Assembly (NCBI GenBank): GCA_030427595.1
Contig: JAUIBX010000008.1
Coordinates: forward strand, 1 to 39,401
Origin: Bacteriovoracia bacterium
GTDB taxonomy: Bacteria; Bdellovibrionota; Bacteriovoracia; Bacteriovoracales; Bacteriovoracaceae
Reading direction: 5' to 3'
DNA length: 39,401 nucleotides
The number at the start of each line of letters is the position of its first letter. Position 1 is the stretch's first letter. A program made the position numbers and the translations under genes. Below the pieces are notes generated by a model. That model was not told the origin of the DNA. It worked only from the letters and a program-made list of their open reading frames with translations, and did no database searches. This document shows, piece by piece, positions 15,124 to 22,777 of this stretch.

Positions 15124-16758
15124 ATGTTGGGAGAAAGTCAAAGTGGTCACCCCAATGCATATCAAATTAGAACTCTTACCGGACTAGAAAATCGTTACCT
15201 CAACACGGAAAGGCCTAGTGATTGGGATGATTTGAGTCTTTTAGAAAGAGCACAACGTCTACAAAGCTTTGCCCAAAGCTATTCTGGAGCTGAGCCTAGC
15301 CTAGGACTTATTCTCAGTGAATATGCTATCGCTGATATGACCGCCAATCCTAGTGAATGGCGAAATAGCCTCAATGAAATTAAAGATCATCTGACCTTTG
15401 AAGAGAAACTTAAAGTTGCCTCCCATTTTGGAGGCCGCTTTAGTGACAACTATAATTACGATCGAGCAAATGGTGAAGGTCCTAGAGCTGGTGGCATTGT
15501 CACTATTGAAGAGATGCTTGAGAGTGTACGAGATAGTACACCTGGTGGTGTCTGTCGCGACGTCTCCCAAGCTCAAAGCCTTATGCTTCAAGAGCTTGGT
15601 GTTTCTTCGGACGATATTTACCAAGTGTCTTATAGAACAGCTTCTGGTGGCCACGTCGTACTTGCAGTTAAGGACCCTGATAATCCCAAGCGTATTGTTA
15701 AAATTAATTATGATTACACAGATGAAACCGATGACCGCACAGGTGGTGCCGCTCTCATGCAAAACTCTAGTCTGCCTGAATTTGGGATGCAGTATCGTAT
15801 TTATGATGCTGACGGAAAGCCGGTGGCCACAGTCCCCACTGAGATGGGTGAAGTCTTAAGAGATGTCACTAGAGGCAGAAGATTGAGCGATGGCATCAGT
15901 CAAAATCATAATTTGCAAAGAGTTTATATGGACACCCCCTATGGCGTTGGCTCCCTTTTTACTGGAACAACGACCTCGGGAGATAATTTAGTTGGGGTTG
16001 CTTTTAGTCGCCGCGGTGACGAGGATCAAACGATCAGCACTGACTTTGGTGTTGCTGCGGTTAAAAGAGATGGAGAAAGGGCAACAGTAACGGTTAGTGA
16101 AACTGCGCTTTATAGCTATCTTCGCCAAAATATTCGCTCACCAAGAGTAGAGGCCGGAAACTTCTCCGTAGGCGTCAATGGTGGAGTTAATAGTGAGATG
16201 ATCATCTCTGACAATACTGCAGCCTATGACTGGGGTGGTGAAAGAACGGGCACTAATTTTGATGCTCGCTTCGGTGTCTTTACTGGAGCAGACCTTCGCT
16301 TTGAATCTGATGACGGCAAAACCAGAGCAAGAAGTTCAATTGTGGCCGAAGGCTTTTTAAATCATCGAGAAGAACAAGTTGGACCAGACAGTGGCTATAT
16401 GCTGGCCTTAGACCGGGTGGAATGGACCACTACTATGGAGAGGGATATTTCTCCGGATATGGTGATCGCAGGAGAAAGTGCCATCGTCTTAAGAAATATA
16501 GGAAATACCGCTGCCTTTAGAGGACGCATTATTGATGGTGATCATAACTTTTCTGGAGAGCTCTCCTATCAAGGACCCCTAGGTGATGCCGCCGCATTTA
16601 ATCCCATGTCCGGTGAACAATTAGGTCTTGGCGTTCAAAAGACATGGGAAAGTCGTAGTGATGGTTTTTTTCAAGACCCCCACTTCAGACTCGATTATGT
16701 GAGGGACCTTGATTTTGATCGAGATGCTGTTACAGCAACGTTTGGTCTTAAGTTCTAA
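15124..16758 (+). CDS. Transglutaminase-like domain plus C-terminal beta-barrel-like region, leaderless part of a split gene
   Basis: 544 residues from the first ATG after the TAA at 15064-15066; coding probably begins further upstream at 14698. Around residues 135-200 there is a transglutaminase-like core: GGVCRDVSQAQSL with Cys144 at a helix start, GGHVVLAVKDP with His177, and acidic residues after it. The pattern GxC-helix-LG, then H, matches the papain-like transglutaminase fold. From about residue 260 on, strands with alternating polar/hydrophobic residues dominate and the protein ends VTATFGLKF, a typical barrel C-terminus with final Phe. Such a protein needs export, but this ORF lacks a signal peptide, and no clear Shine-Dalgarno precedes the ATG. 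The stop is separated by one base from the convergent gene at 16760. Domain call is moderate. Confidence 0.7.
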   Translation: MLGESQSGHPNAYQIRTLTGLENRYLNTERPSDWDDLSLLERAQRLQSFAQSYSGAEPSLGLILSEYAIADMTANPSEWRNSLNEIKDHLTFEEKLKVASHFGGRFSDNYNYDRANGEGPRAGGIVTIEEMLESVRDSTPGGVCRDVSQAQSLMLQELGVSSDDIYQVSYRTASGGHVVLAVKDPDNPKRIVKINYDYTDETDDRTGGAALMQNSSLPEFGMQYRIYDADGKPVATVPTEMGEVLRDVTRGRRLSDGISQNHNLQRVYMDTPYGVGSLFTGTTTSGDNLVGVAFSRRGDEDQTISTDFGVAAVKRDGERATVTVSETALYSYLRQNIRSPRVEAGNFSVGVNGGVNSEMIISDNTAAYDWGGERTGTNFDARFGVFTGADLRFESDDGKTRARSSIVAEGFLNHREEQVGPDSGYMLALDRVEWTTTMERDISPDMVIAGESAIVLRNIGNTAAFRGRIIDGDHNFSGELSYQGPLGDAAAFNPMSGEQLGLGVQKTWESRSDGFFQDPHFRLDYVRDLDFDRDAVTATFGLKF

Positions 16759-16759
16759 A

Positions 16760-17395
16760 TTAGAAACTCACACCCAATTGAAGGTTTAGCCCGGTAAAAT
16801 AGGTGCGATCGACTTCATCAAGATCTGGACCTGAAGAGCCAAGATCAGCAATTTGTACCCCAGCTCCAATCCAAGTAACGCCGAAGGTGAAGTTTTCCCA
16901 TTGCCACTGATTACCAATACCAATTTGAGCACCAAGCTTTTTAAATTGAGTTACCTCAATGGCCTCAGAGCTGTTAAAGAAATTATTGTAACCATCACGA
17001 TATTCACTATCGAGATAGAAGAGATTAGAATCCATATAGAAAGAGTTTCCTGTAAAGAGACGAATACCACCTGAGATGGCCGTACCTTCATACTGATCAT
17101 AGTAATCATCGGGATCTTCAAGTTGAGAAATACTCAGAGTCACCACGCGATTTTGACCTAGGTAATAACCGGCCTTAACAGAAGTCGCACCATAATCAAG
17201 AATAACTCCACGATCTAAGGTCATCATATATTTTTTGTCTGAGCGGTTTGCTTCGGATTCATTCCCAACTGAAATCTTCACACCCTTTTCGGCTGCAAAC
17301 TTCTTCACTTCAGCGACATTTTCTGGTGTGTTGGCATAGAGCCCGAAAGAATAAACGGCTGCCATTGCCACAGCTGTGAGCTGGTTCCATTTCAT
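16760..17395 (-). CDS. Small outer-membrane beta-barrel protein of unknown function
   Basis: 211 residues with a signal peptide (MKWNQLTAVAMAAVYSFGLYA) and a short lysine-rich segment (about 27-45), then alternating strands such as VVTLSISQLED, AISGGIRLFTG and FTFGVTWIGAGVQIA, ending LNLQLGVSF with the terminal Phe typical of outer-membrane barrels. Family not recognised. The ATG is preceded by AGGAG at a good distance. It is transcribed divergently from the ExbB-like gene at 17590, with a 194-base intergenic region, and converges on the 15124 gene. Probably a monocistronic unit. Confidence 0.75.
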   Translation of the reverse strand: MKWNQLTAVAMAAVYSFGLYANTPENVAEVKKFAAEKGVKISVGNESEANRSDKKYMMTLDRGVILDYGATSVKAGYYLGQNRVVTLSISQLEDPDDYYDQYEGTAISGGIRLFTGNSFYMDSNLFYLDSEYRDGYNNFFNSSEAIEVTQFKKLGAQIGIGNQWQWENFTFGVTWIGAGVQIADLGSSGPDLDEVDRTYFTGLNLQLGVSF

Positions 17396-17468
17396 GATTT
17401 TCTCCTCAAATGATTTGTTTTAACCTGCCCAAAATACCCTAAAATTCTGAAGACTTGGGTCCTTTGGT

Positions 17469-17517
17469 AAAGATTACAACGCGCTGCCCACAACCAAGAG
17501 AAAAGGCCGTAATCTTT
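17469..17517. repeat. Inverted repeat in the divergent promoter region
   Basis: AAAGATTAC (17469-17477) and GTAATCTTT (17509-17517) are perfect complements 31 nt apart; with one mismatch the arms extend to 12 nt (GGTAAAGATTAC against GTAATCTTTGCC). It lies between two divergent genes (16760-17395 and 17590), so an operator for both is possible. No binding protein is known. Confidence 0.4.
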
Positions 17518-17589
17518 GCCTACATAGCTATTTATTTTCAAGGGGTTACAATTAATTAAACCCTTATTTTTACATGCTAGGAGACAAGC

Positions 17590-18234
17590 GTGGACTCATC
17601 TCTCATTCAAAGCCTCTTTCAAATAATCACCAATAATATCTTTGTGATTATTTACCTCTTTGTTGCTGTGGAAACCTTCTTGGCCGTCAGTATTTTCCTT
17701 CTTATGAAAAAACATGAGCTCGCACTTCAAGATGTTTCGACCAACCTCCTCAAAGGTTTTAGAGACGCTCCAGATAAAGACTCAACGGCCAATGTTCACG
17801 ATAACTTTCAACGCTCACTCGATTTTATGAGGTATAAAATTGCTGGAGACGCTTCCCTTAAGAAGGCCTTTTCGGAAAACGCTAAAGGCCTAGGTCAAAG
17901 AGGAATTCTTGGCGCCTACTATAAGATCGAAGTCATAGCGAGTTTGATGTCGACCATCGTTCAAATCTTTCCCCTCCTAGGAATTCTTGGAACTATCTTG
18001 GCGATCGCCCAAACTGCTTTTCAAAATAGTGGTCAGGTTGATGTCTCCTCTCTTTCAAATGCCTTTGTCCTTGCGATGGACACCACCATCCTTGGCATCT
18101 TCTTTTCGATCCTCTTTATGATTATTGAAAGTAGCCTGGCGCCAAAGATTGAGAGAATTATTAATGAAAGCTTAGAGTTCAGAAAGATTCTCGCTAATAT
18201 CCAACTCACAACAAATGATGAGGGTCAGGCCTAA
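17590..18234 (+). CDS. MotA/TolQ/ExbB family proton channel subunit
   Basis: 214 residues, the usual size for ExbB/TolQ. One hydrophobic helix is near 14-37; a cytoplasmic region follows; two more helices lie around 118-145 and 155-180. The family signature is visible: FPLLGILGTILAIAQTAF followed by LSNAFVLAMDTTILGIFFSIL. Family members form the pentameric ring that, with an ExbD/TolR-type partner, converts proton motive force into motion or force across the envelope. Start is GTG 17590 with AGGAG 6 nt upstream; there is no better start. The stop overlaps the next gene's ATG by one base (TAATG), so the pair is co-translated. Which process it energises is unknown. Confidence 0.9.
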   Translation: MDSSLIQSLFQIITNNIFVIIYLFVAVETFLAVSIFLLMKKHELALQDVSTNLLKGFRDAPDKDSTANVHDNFQRSLDFMRYKIAGDASLKKAFSENAKGLGQRGILGAYYKIEVIASLMSTIVQIFPLLGILGTILAIAQTAFQNSGQVDVSSLSNAFVLAMDTTILGIFFSILFMIIESSLAPKIERIINESLEFRKILANIQLTTNDEGQA

Positions 18235-18746
18235 TGGAACGCCCTTACAGGAAACCAAAGAGACAGGCCGTTTCACTAACTTCTTTGTTAGATCTTCTCT
18301 TTGTCATGATTTTTGTTTCTTTGATTCAACAAAAGACCGTTGCTCCTGAAAAGAAACCTGTTGTGGCGAAAAAAACACCTCAAGCAAAGCCCGTTCAAAC
18401 TCAATTTGATATTAAGGCGACTTTTAATTTCTATGGTACACAAGCGAACCCTAACCTTCCTTCTGGTAAGTACATCATGACAGGAAGGTATAATAAGAAA
18501 GATGGCGCCCTCAATCTTGGCGGTCTTGCTTGGATTGAAAGACCGGCACGCTACGATATGGTCCCTCTATCAGGGAAAATTGATGCGCAAACAGGTAAAT
18601 TTATCGGAAGAGTCGAGGCCATTGGCTGTAAGGAATTTACTCTAGAGAGAAAACTTAAAAGAGATAAAACGCCAATAAGTGGCGAATGGGTTGGTTTCTA
18701 TTCTTGCTCACAAGGAAAAACGGGTCTCACCCTCACTATAGAATAA
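18234..18746 (+). CDS. ExbD/TolR-like membrane anchor with an atypical periplasmic domain
   Basis: 170 residues. The N-terminus has a short basic cytoplasmic tail and one membrane helix, SLTSLLDLLFVMIFVSLI, with Asp20 in the place of the essential proton-carrying Asp of ExbD/TolR. After a Lys/Pro-rich linker (about 36-58) comes a domain unlike the usual ExbD/TolR periplasmic fold: a beta-rich stretch (IKATFNFYG, YIMTGRYNKKDGALNLGG, WIERPARYDMVPLSG, ISGEWVGFYSCSQG) with two cysteines (Cys138 and Cys159 by my count) that could pair. It overlaps the exbB-like gene by one base. The helix call is good; the domain's function is not recognised. It converges with cysQ, with three bases between stops. 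Confidence 0.78.
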   Translation: MERPYRKPKRQAVSLTSLLDLLFVMIFVSLIQQKTVAPEKKPVVAKKTPQAKPVQTQFDIKATFNFYGTQANPNLPSGKYIMTGRYNKKDGALNLGGLAWIERPARYDMVPLSGKIDAQTGKFIGRVEAIGCKEFTLERKLKRDKTPISGEWVGFYSCSQGKTGLTLTIE

Positions 18747-18749
18747 GCC

Positions 18750-19565
18750 TTATAAATCTAGCGTGTGATAGAGCTCTTTTCTTTTGGCTTCATACTCAGG
18801 GTTTAGAAGAACGTCCTTATTATAAGTAACAATTTTTCTAGTCCCAAGCTCGACAACTTGGCCACCTGCTCCCATTAAGACAGCATGGGCTGCAGCGATA
18901 TCCCACTCCTTGGTTCCTTGCCCAAGTCTCGGGTTAAGATCAGCGACCCCTTCAGCAACTTTACAAATTTTTAAAGAAGATCCAAAGGTCTTGGCCTCAA
19001 CTTTTCCATACTTATCTTTTAAAGCGCTAATATAGTCTTCGGTCTCTTGATTTTTGTGAGACTTACTTGAGACCACACGGATAACGCCTTCCTTATAGGG
19101 ATCAAGAGGAAGTTTAAATTCCATGCCTTGGCGGCTTACATAACTTTCCGTGGCCATTCCATAGTAGGTTTCATTTAGTGCAGGACAATCAACAACTCCT
19201 GCCAAAACCTTATGATCTTCAATATAGGCGATATTAACTGTGAACTCATGGCTCTTTTTGATAAATTCTTTAGTGCCATCAAGGGGATCAATAAGAAAGA
19301 ATTTATCCCAGCTCTTTCTCTGATTGAAAACCTCTTGAGGAGACTCTTCGGAAAGTGATGGAATATTTGGAAAGGCCTCCTTCAAACGGCTGACAATATG
19401 TTCACTGGCCTTGAAGTCTGCTTCAGTGACAGGGCTAGAGTCCATTTTACTTTGAACAGCTACATCTTTTTTGTAGTAGTTCATAATAATTTGGCCTGCC
19501 TCTTGGGCAATTTGCGACAGCGTATAGAGAAACTCGATGTCGATAGCTGGTGACTTTGAGGACAT
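18750..19565 (-). CDS. cysQ: 3'(2'),5'-bisphosphate nucleotidase (CysQ-like), inositol monophosphatase family
   Basis: 271 residues from the ATG at 19563-19565; an earlier in-frame Met adds six residues inside galE and is unlikely. Metal-binding motifs of the family are all present: a SEE motif after PSL, DPLDGTKEF, and KEWDIAAAHAVLMGAGG near the C-terminus. The GTKEF version of the loop and this C-terminal signature favour CysQ, which hydrolyses 3'-phosphoadenosine 5'-phosphate to AMP. General inositol-phosphatase activity cannot be excluded. The start codon overlaps the galE stop as TAATG, so translation is coupled to galE. Mg2+-dependent, probably membrane-associated or cytoplasmic. Confidence 0.88.
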   Translation of the reverse strand: MSSKSPAIDIEFLYTLSQIAQEAGQIIMNYYKKDVAVQSKMDSSPVTEADFKASEHIVSRLKEAFPNIPSLSEESPQEVFNQRKSWDKFFLIDPLDGTKEFIKKSHEFTVNIAYIEDHKVLAGVVDCPALNETYYGMATESYVSRQGMEFKLPLDPYKEGVIRVVSSKSHKNQETEDYISALKDKYGKVEAKTFGSSLKICKVAEGVADLNPRLGQGTKEWDIAAAHAVLMGAGGQVVELGTRKIVTYNKDVLLNPEYEAKRKELYHTLDL

Positions 19566-20536
19566 TAGAGCTTCTTCTCCCACTCATAGGCAGTTCTCAC
19601 GATGAGATCAAGATCATCATACTTTGGCTTCCAGCCTAGGACTTCCCTGATTTTTTCTGCTTTGCTTATTAAAATAGCAGCATCACCTGCACGACGTCCG
19701 ACCTCTGCAGCTGGGAAGTCTTTACCCGTCACTCTTTTTACGGTTTCAACAACTTCTCTTACCGTATAGCCATGACCGTAACCACAATTGAGAACGGCAC
19801 TTTCTTTATCTTTTTCTAAAAATGTTAAAGCGTCCACATGGGCCTGAGCCAAATCATCAACGTGAATGTAATCGCGAATACAAGTGCCATCTTTTGTGTC
19901 ATAGTCCGTGCCAAAGATCGCCATTTTATCACGCTTACCTGTGGCACATTCTGAAGCAATCTTAATAAGATGAGTCGCATTAGGTGAACATTGACCAACT
20001 TTAAGATCAACATTGGCACCCGCCACATTAAAGTATCTCAAAGCAACGTAATTTAATGCAGTCGCCTTGGCCGTATCTTCCAACATAAACTCAGTCATCA
20101 TTTTAGAGCGGCCATAAGGATTAATAGGGGCCACCATAGTTTCTTCAGTGCAAATTCCATTGGGTGCAGAGTCACCATAGAGGGCAGCCGTAGATGAAAA
20201 GATGAAGCGGTTGACTCCATGTTTTACACACAATTCAATGAGGTTCACTGAATTGGTCGTATTATTTTGATAATATTTTAGAGGTTTTTCCACAGACTCA
20301 GGAACAACGATGGAACCTGCAAAGTGAAGACACGCCTCAAAGTTTTCTTTGGCCATCAGCTGATCAAGCTTTTCCACTTCTTCTAAATTAAATTGTTCAT
20401 GTCGACCATAAAGAAGAGATTCTTTTCTCCCCGTTGAAAGGTTATCAACGACGACGATGTCATGACCTTGCTGGCCTAAGAGGTTTAAAACGTGAGAGCC
20501 AATATAGCCTGCTCCGCCAGTGATTAAGATTTTCAT
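19565..20536 (-). CDS. galE: UDP-glucose 4-epimerase
   Basis: 323 residues, the usual GalE length. Seen: the NAD-binding GGAGYIGSH at residues 7-15, FSSTAALYG with the catalytic Ser/Thr, and PYGRSKMM with the YxxxK pair. LRYFNVAGA and the C-terminal RRAGDAA are standard for GalE. It interconverts UDP-glucose and UDP-galactose for envelope sugar synthesis. It overlaps the glycosyltransferase gene upstream by 4 nt (ATGA) and cysQ downstream by 1 nt, so the three genes form a tight operon. The substrate could also be UDP-GlcNAc/GalNAc, since both types share these motifs. Confidence 0.93.
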   Translation of the reverse strand: MKILITGGAGYIGSHVLNLLGQQGHDIVVVDNLSTGRKESLLYGRHEQFNLEEVEKLDQLMAKENFEACLHFAGSIVVPESVEKPLKYYQNNTTNSVNLIELCVKHGVNRFIFSSTAALYGDSAPNGICTEETMVAPINPYGRSKMMTEFMLEDTAKATALNYVALRYFNVAGANVDLKVGQCSPNATHLIKIASECATGKRDKMAIFGTDYDTKDGTCIRDYIHVDDLAQAHVDALTFLEKDKESAVLNCGYGHGYTVREVVETVKRVTGKDFPAAEVGRRAGDAAILISKAEKIREVLGWKPKYDDLDLIVRTAYEWEKKL

Positions 20537-21633
20537 TTCTTCTCCAGTGAACTCTTCACTACTTTTAATATATTTTCTTTAAACTGCTCTTTACTAAAAG
20601 ATTCCGCTCTTTTTAAAAGATCTTCTCTCTTATAATCCTTCTTTTCATGGGCATGAATGGCCGAAATCAAGGCCTCTACTGTGGGTTCTTCAAAGAAAGT
20701 CGCCACGTCTTCATTTAAGGTCTCAAGGACACCGCCAATTTTTCTTGCAATGACCGGGGTACTAGATGCCAAGGATTCTAGTGGCGTAATGCCAAAGTCT
20801 TCAACACCGGGAAAAACAAATCCACGGGCACGGGAAAAGTGATCGATCACTTCTTCACGACTTAAATTGCCAAGAAACTCAATGGTATTTCCCGCCATCA
20901 ATTTAAGTTCAGCCTCTTGTTGACCACCACCAATAATTTTTAAGGTCTTTCCCATTTGATTAAAAGCCTTTATAGCGAGGTCAACCTTCTTGTTGGGAGC
21001 AAAGGCCGTCACCATCAAATAAAAATCTTCTTTAGCTGGTGGGTTTTTCTGGATAGAACGAAAGTCAGCAAGATCAACAAAGGGATGAATCACATCGGCA
21101 TCAATGCCGTAGTACTTTTGAATTCGCTGACGCACGAAGGCCGAGTTTGCAATAGGAATATCTACATTAGAGTTCGATGCCTTATCCCAAGTGGTAAGAG
21201 AATCTCTAAAGACCTTCATGCCCAAGCGCTGATACCAAGGGGCATCTGGCCCAAAGTAATTATCATATTGGTCATAGAGGTAGCGCATAGGTGAATGAAT
21301 ATAACTAATATGCTGACTTCCCTGAGGCTTCTTCACTCCCTTAATCACACAGTGACTTGAACTTAAAACCACATCCGCATCATGGTGAATCTTCAAAGCA
21401 TCAGCAGCCTTAGGAAAAAGGGGCAGAAATTTTCGGTAGTGCTTATGCACACCGGGAATGTCTTGCAAAAAACTTGTGACAATTTCTCGGTCCTCAATAG
21501 ATTTTGGAACGCTTCCATGGTCATGGATCAGAGTATAGAGAGGGGCCTCAGGAAAGAGTTCGCAAAAGACCTCAAGAACCCTTTCGCCTCCTCTAAAACC
21601 GGTTAACCAATCGTGCATTAAAATAACTTTCAT
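20533..21633 (-). CDS. Group 1 (GT4) glycosyltransferase, WbaZ-like
   Basis: 366 residues, GT-B fold. The N-terminus (MKVILMHDWLTGFRGGERV) has the Gly-rich acceptor loop of GT4 enzymes. The C-terminal nucleotide-sugar domain shows YLMVTAFAPNKKVD, then FVFPGVEDFGITPLE with the E-x7-E motif, and STPVIA. The sequence resembles WbaZ-type mannosyltransferases of O-antigen or capsule synthesis, but the donor sugar cannot be read from the sequence. First gene of the operon with galE and cysQ; the 191-base divergent region to metF holds its promoter. Likely cytoplasmic, membrane-associated, building a surface glycan. No other polysaccharide genes are in the window. Confidence 0.88.
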   Translation of the reverse strand: MKVILMHDWLTGFRGGERVLEVFCELFPEAPLYTLIHDHGSVPKSIEDREIVTSFLQDIPGVHKHYRKFLPLFPKAADALKIHHDADVVLSSSHCVIKGVKKPQGSQHISYIHSPMRYLYDQYDNYFGPDAPWYQRLGMKVFRDSLTTWDKASNSNVDIPIANSAFVRQRIQKYYGIDADVIHPFVDLADFRSIQKNPPAKEDFYLMVTAFAPNKKVDLAIKAFNQMGKTLKIIGGGQQEAELKLMAGNTIEFLGNLSREEVIDHFSRARGFVFPGVEDFGITPLESLASSTPVIARKIGGVLETLNEDVATFFEEPTVEALISAIHAHEKKDYKREDLLKRAESFSKEQFKENILKVVKSSLEKK

Positions 21634-21824
21634 TGCCGCAAGTGTAATAAAACGTAAACAACCTGAAAAATAATAAGTTTGTCGTTATAAAGGGGCTTTT
21701 AGCTCTAGTCCTTCTGTATTTTAGCCCTTAAAATATAGTGTATTATTTGTTTAATAAAAGATGTTTAGCCTCTCTTAAACGGCGCGCAAAAAGCATCAAA
21801 AAATACCCACCAGCATAGGACGCT

Positions 21825-22763
21825 ATGAAAGTTGTTGAACACCTAGAACTTAAAAAAACCAATCCCCTTTTTAGTTACGAAATAGTTCCTCCTCCACGAG
21901 GAAAAACTGCTCAAGAAGTTATCGACATCGTTAAGAAGCTTGCCCCCTTTGATCCTCCATGGATTGATGTGACGGCCCATTCTGCCGGCGCTTTCTATAA
22001 CGAGAAAAAAGATGGAACCGTTGAAAGAAGAATTTATAAGAAGCGCCCAGGGACCATTGGTATCTGTGGCATTATTCAAAACCGCTTTAAGATTGATACC
22101 GTTACCCACCTTCTGTGTAATGGTTTCACCAAAGAAGAAACAGAAGACGCTCTTATCGAGCTTCAATACCTAGGTATTCATAATGTTCTCGCCTTAAGAG
22201 GCGACGGTCTCAACTATTCAAAGAAGGTTGATAAGTCCCGCTCAGTTAATCGCTACGCCATTGACCTCGTTGAGCAAATTGAAGACATGAAGCATGGTCG
22301 CTTTCTTGATGAGCTTTCAGGAGCCGAGCCACTGCACTTTTGTACAGGCGTTGCAGGTTATCCTGAAAAACATTTTGAAGCTCCCAATATGAAGCTAGAT
22401 CTTCACTGGCTCAAAAAGAAAGTTGAAGCCGGTGCTGAGTATGTTGGCACCCAGATGTTCTACGATAATAAGCACTATTGGAGTTATGTAGAAGCCTGTA
22501 AGGACGAGGGCATTGAGGTGCCTATTATTCCAGGCCTAAAAATTCTTAAGTCTGTTCGCCAATTGCAATCCATTCCCAAGCACTTCTACATCAACTTTCC
22601 TGACGAGCTTGTTGATGAAAACCCTGATCATGTTAAAGAGATTGGTATTCGCTGGGCGATCAAGCAAACCGAAGACCTCATTAATGGTGGCGCCCCTTGC
22701 GTTCACTTTTACATTATGAACGACACAGAAAGTGTTCTCGAAGTCGTTAAACATTTCCGCTAA
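21825..22763 (+). CDS. metF: 5,10-methylenetetrahydrofolate reductase
   Basis: 312 residues, a TIM-barrel FAD enzyme close in length to MetF (296). Seen: [11 protein letters not shown] at the N-terminus (Glu of the EIxPP motif is catalytic in MetF), [18 protein letters not shown] (folate/FAD-binding loop), and [13 protein letters not shown] at the C-terminus. It reduces 5,10-methylene-THF to 5-methyl-THF, the methyl donor for MetH, which starts 14 nt downstream; the two form an operon. Shine-Dalgarno is AGGA 4 nt before the ATG. I found no SAM riboswitch in the 191-base leader. The arm pair AAGGGGCT (21690-21697) and AGCCCTT (21723-21729) upstream may form a bulged stem. Confidence 0.93.
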   Translation: MKVVEHLELKKTNPLFSYEIVPPPRGKTAQEVIDIVKKLAPFDPPWIDVTAHSAGAFYNEKKDGTVERRIYKKRPGTIGICGIIQNRFKIDTVTHLLCNGFTKEETEDALIELQYLGIHNVLALRGDGLNYSKKVDKSRSVNRYAIDLVEQIEDMKHGRFLDELSGAEPLHFCTGVAGYPEKHFEAPNMKLDLHWLKKKVEAGAEYVGTQMFYDNKHYWSYVEACKDEGIEVPIIPGLKILKSVRQLQSIPKHFYINFPDELVDENPDHVKEIGIRWAIKQTEDLINGGAPCVHFYIMNDTESVLEVVKHFR

Positions 22764-22777
22764 ACCGGGTATCGACC

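Noticed and set aside
15301-15859. 153-codon frames overlapping the transglutaminase-like gene in other frames
   Set aside because: The annotated frame carries the recognisable domain; these do not.
3999-16758. Reassignment of TAA to an amino acid
   Set aside because: Many intact, full-length genes in the window (for example mscS, metF, metH, galE) end at TAA with normal C-termini.
17540-17570. Terminator-like hairpin AAGGG/CCCTT followed by T-rich sequence before the ExbB-like gene
   Set aside because: The stem is just five pairs, the loop is long and the T-run is broken, so an attenuator is not supported.
21690-21824. SAM or SAH riboswitch before metF
   Set aside because: No conserved core of any methionine-related riboswitch that I know is seen; only a bulged stem is present.
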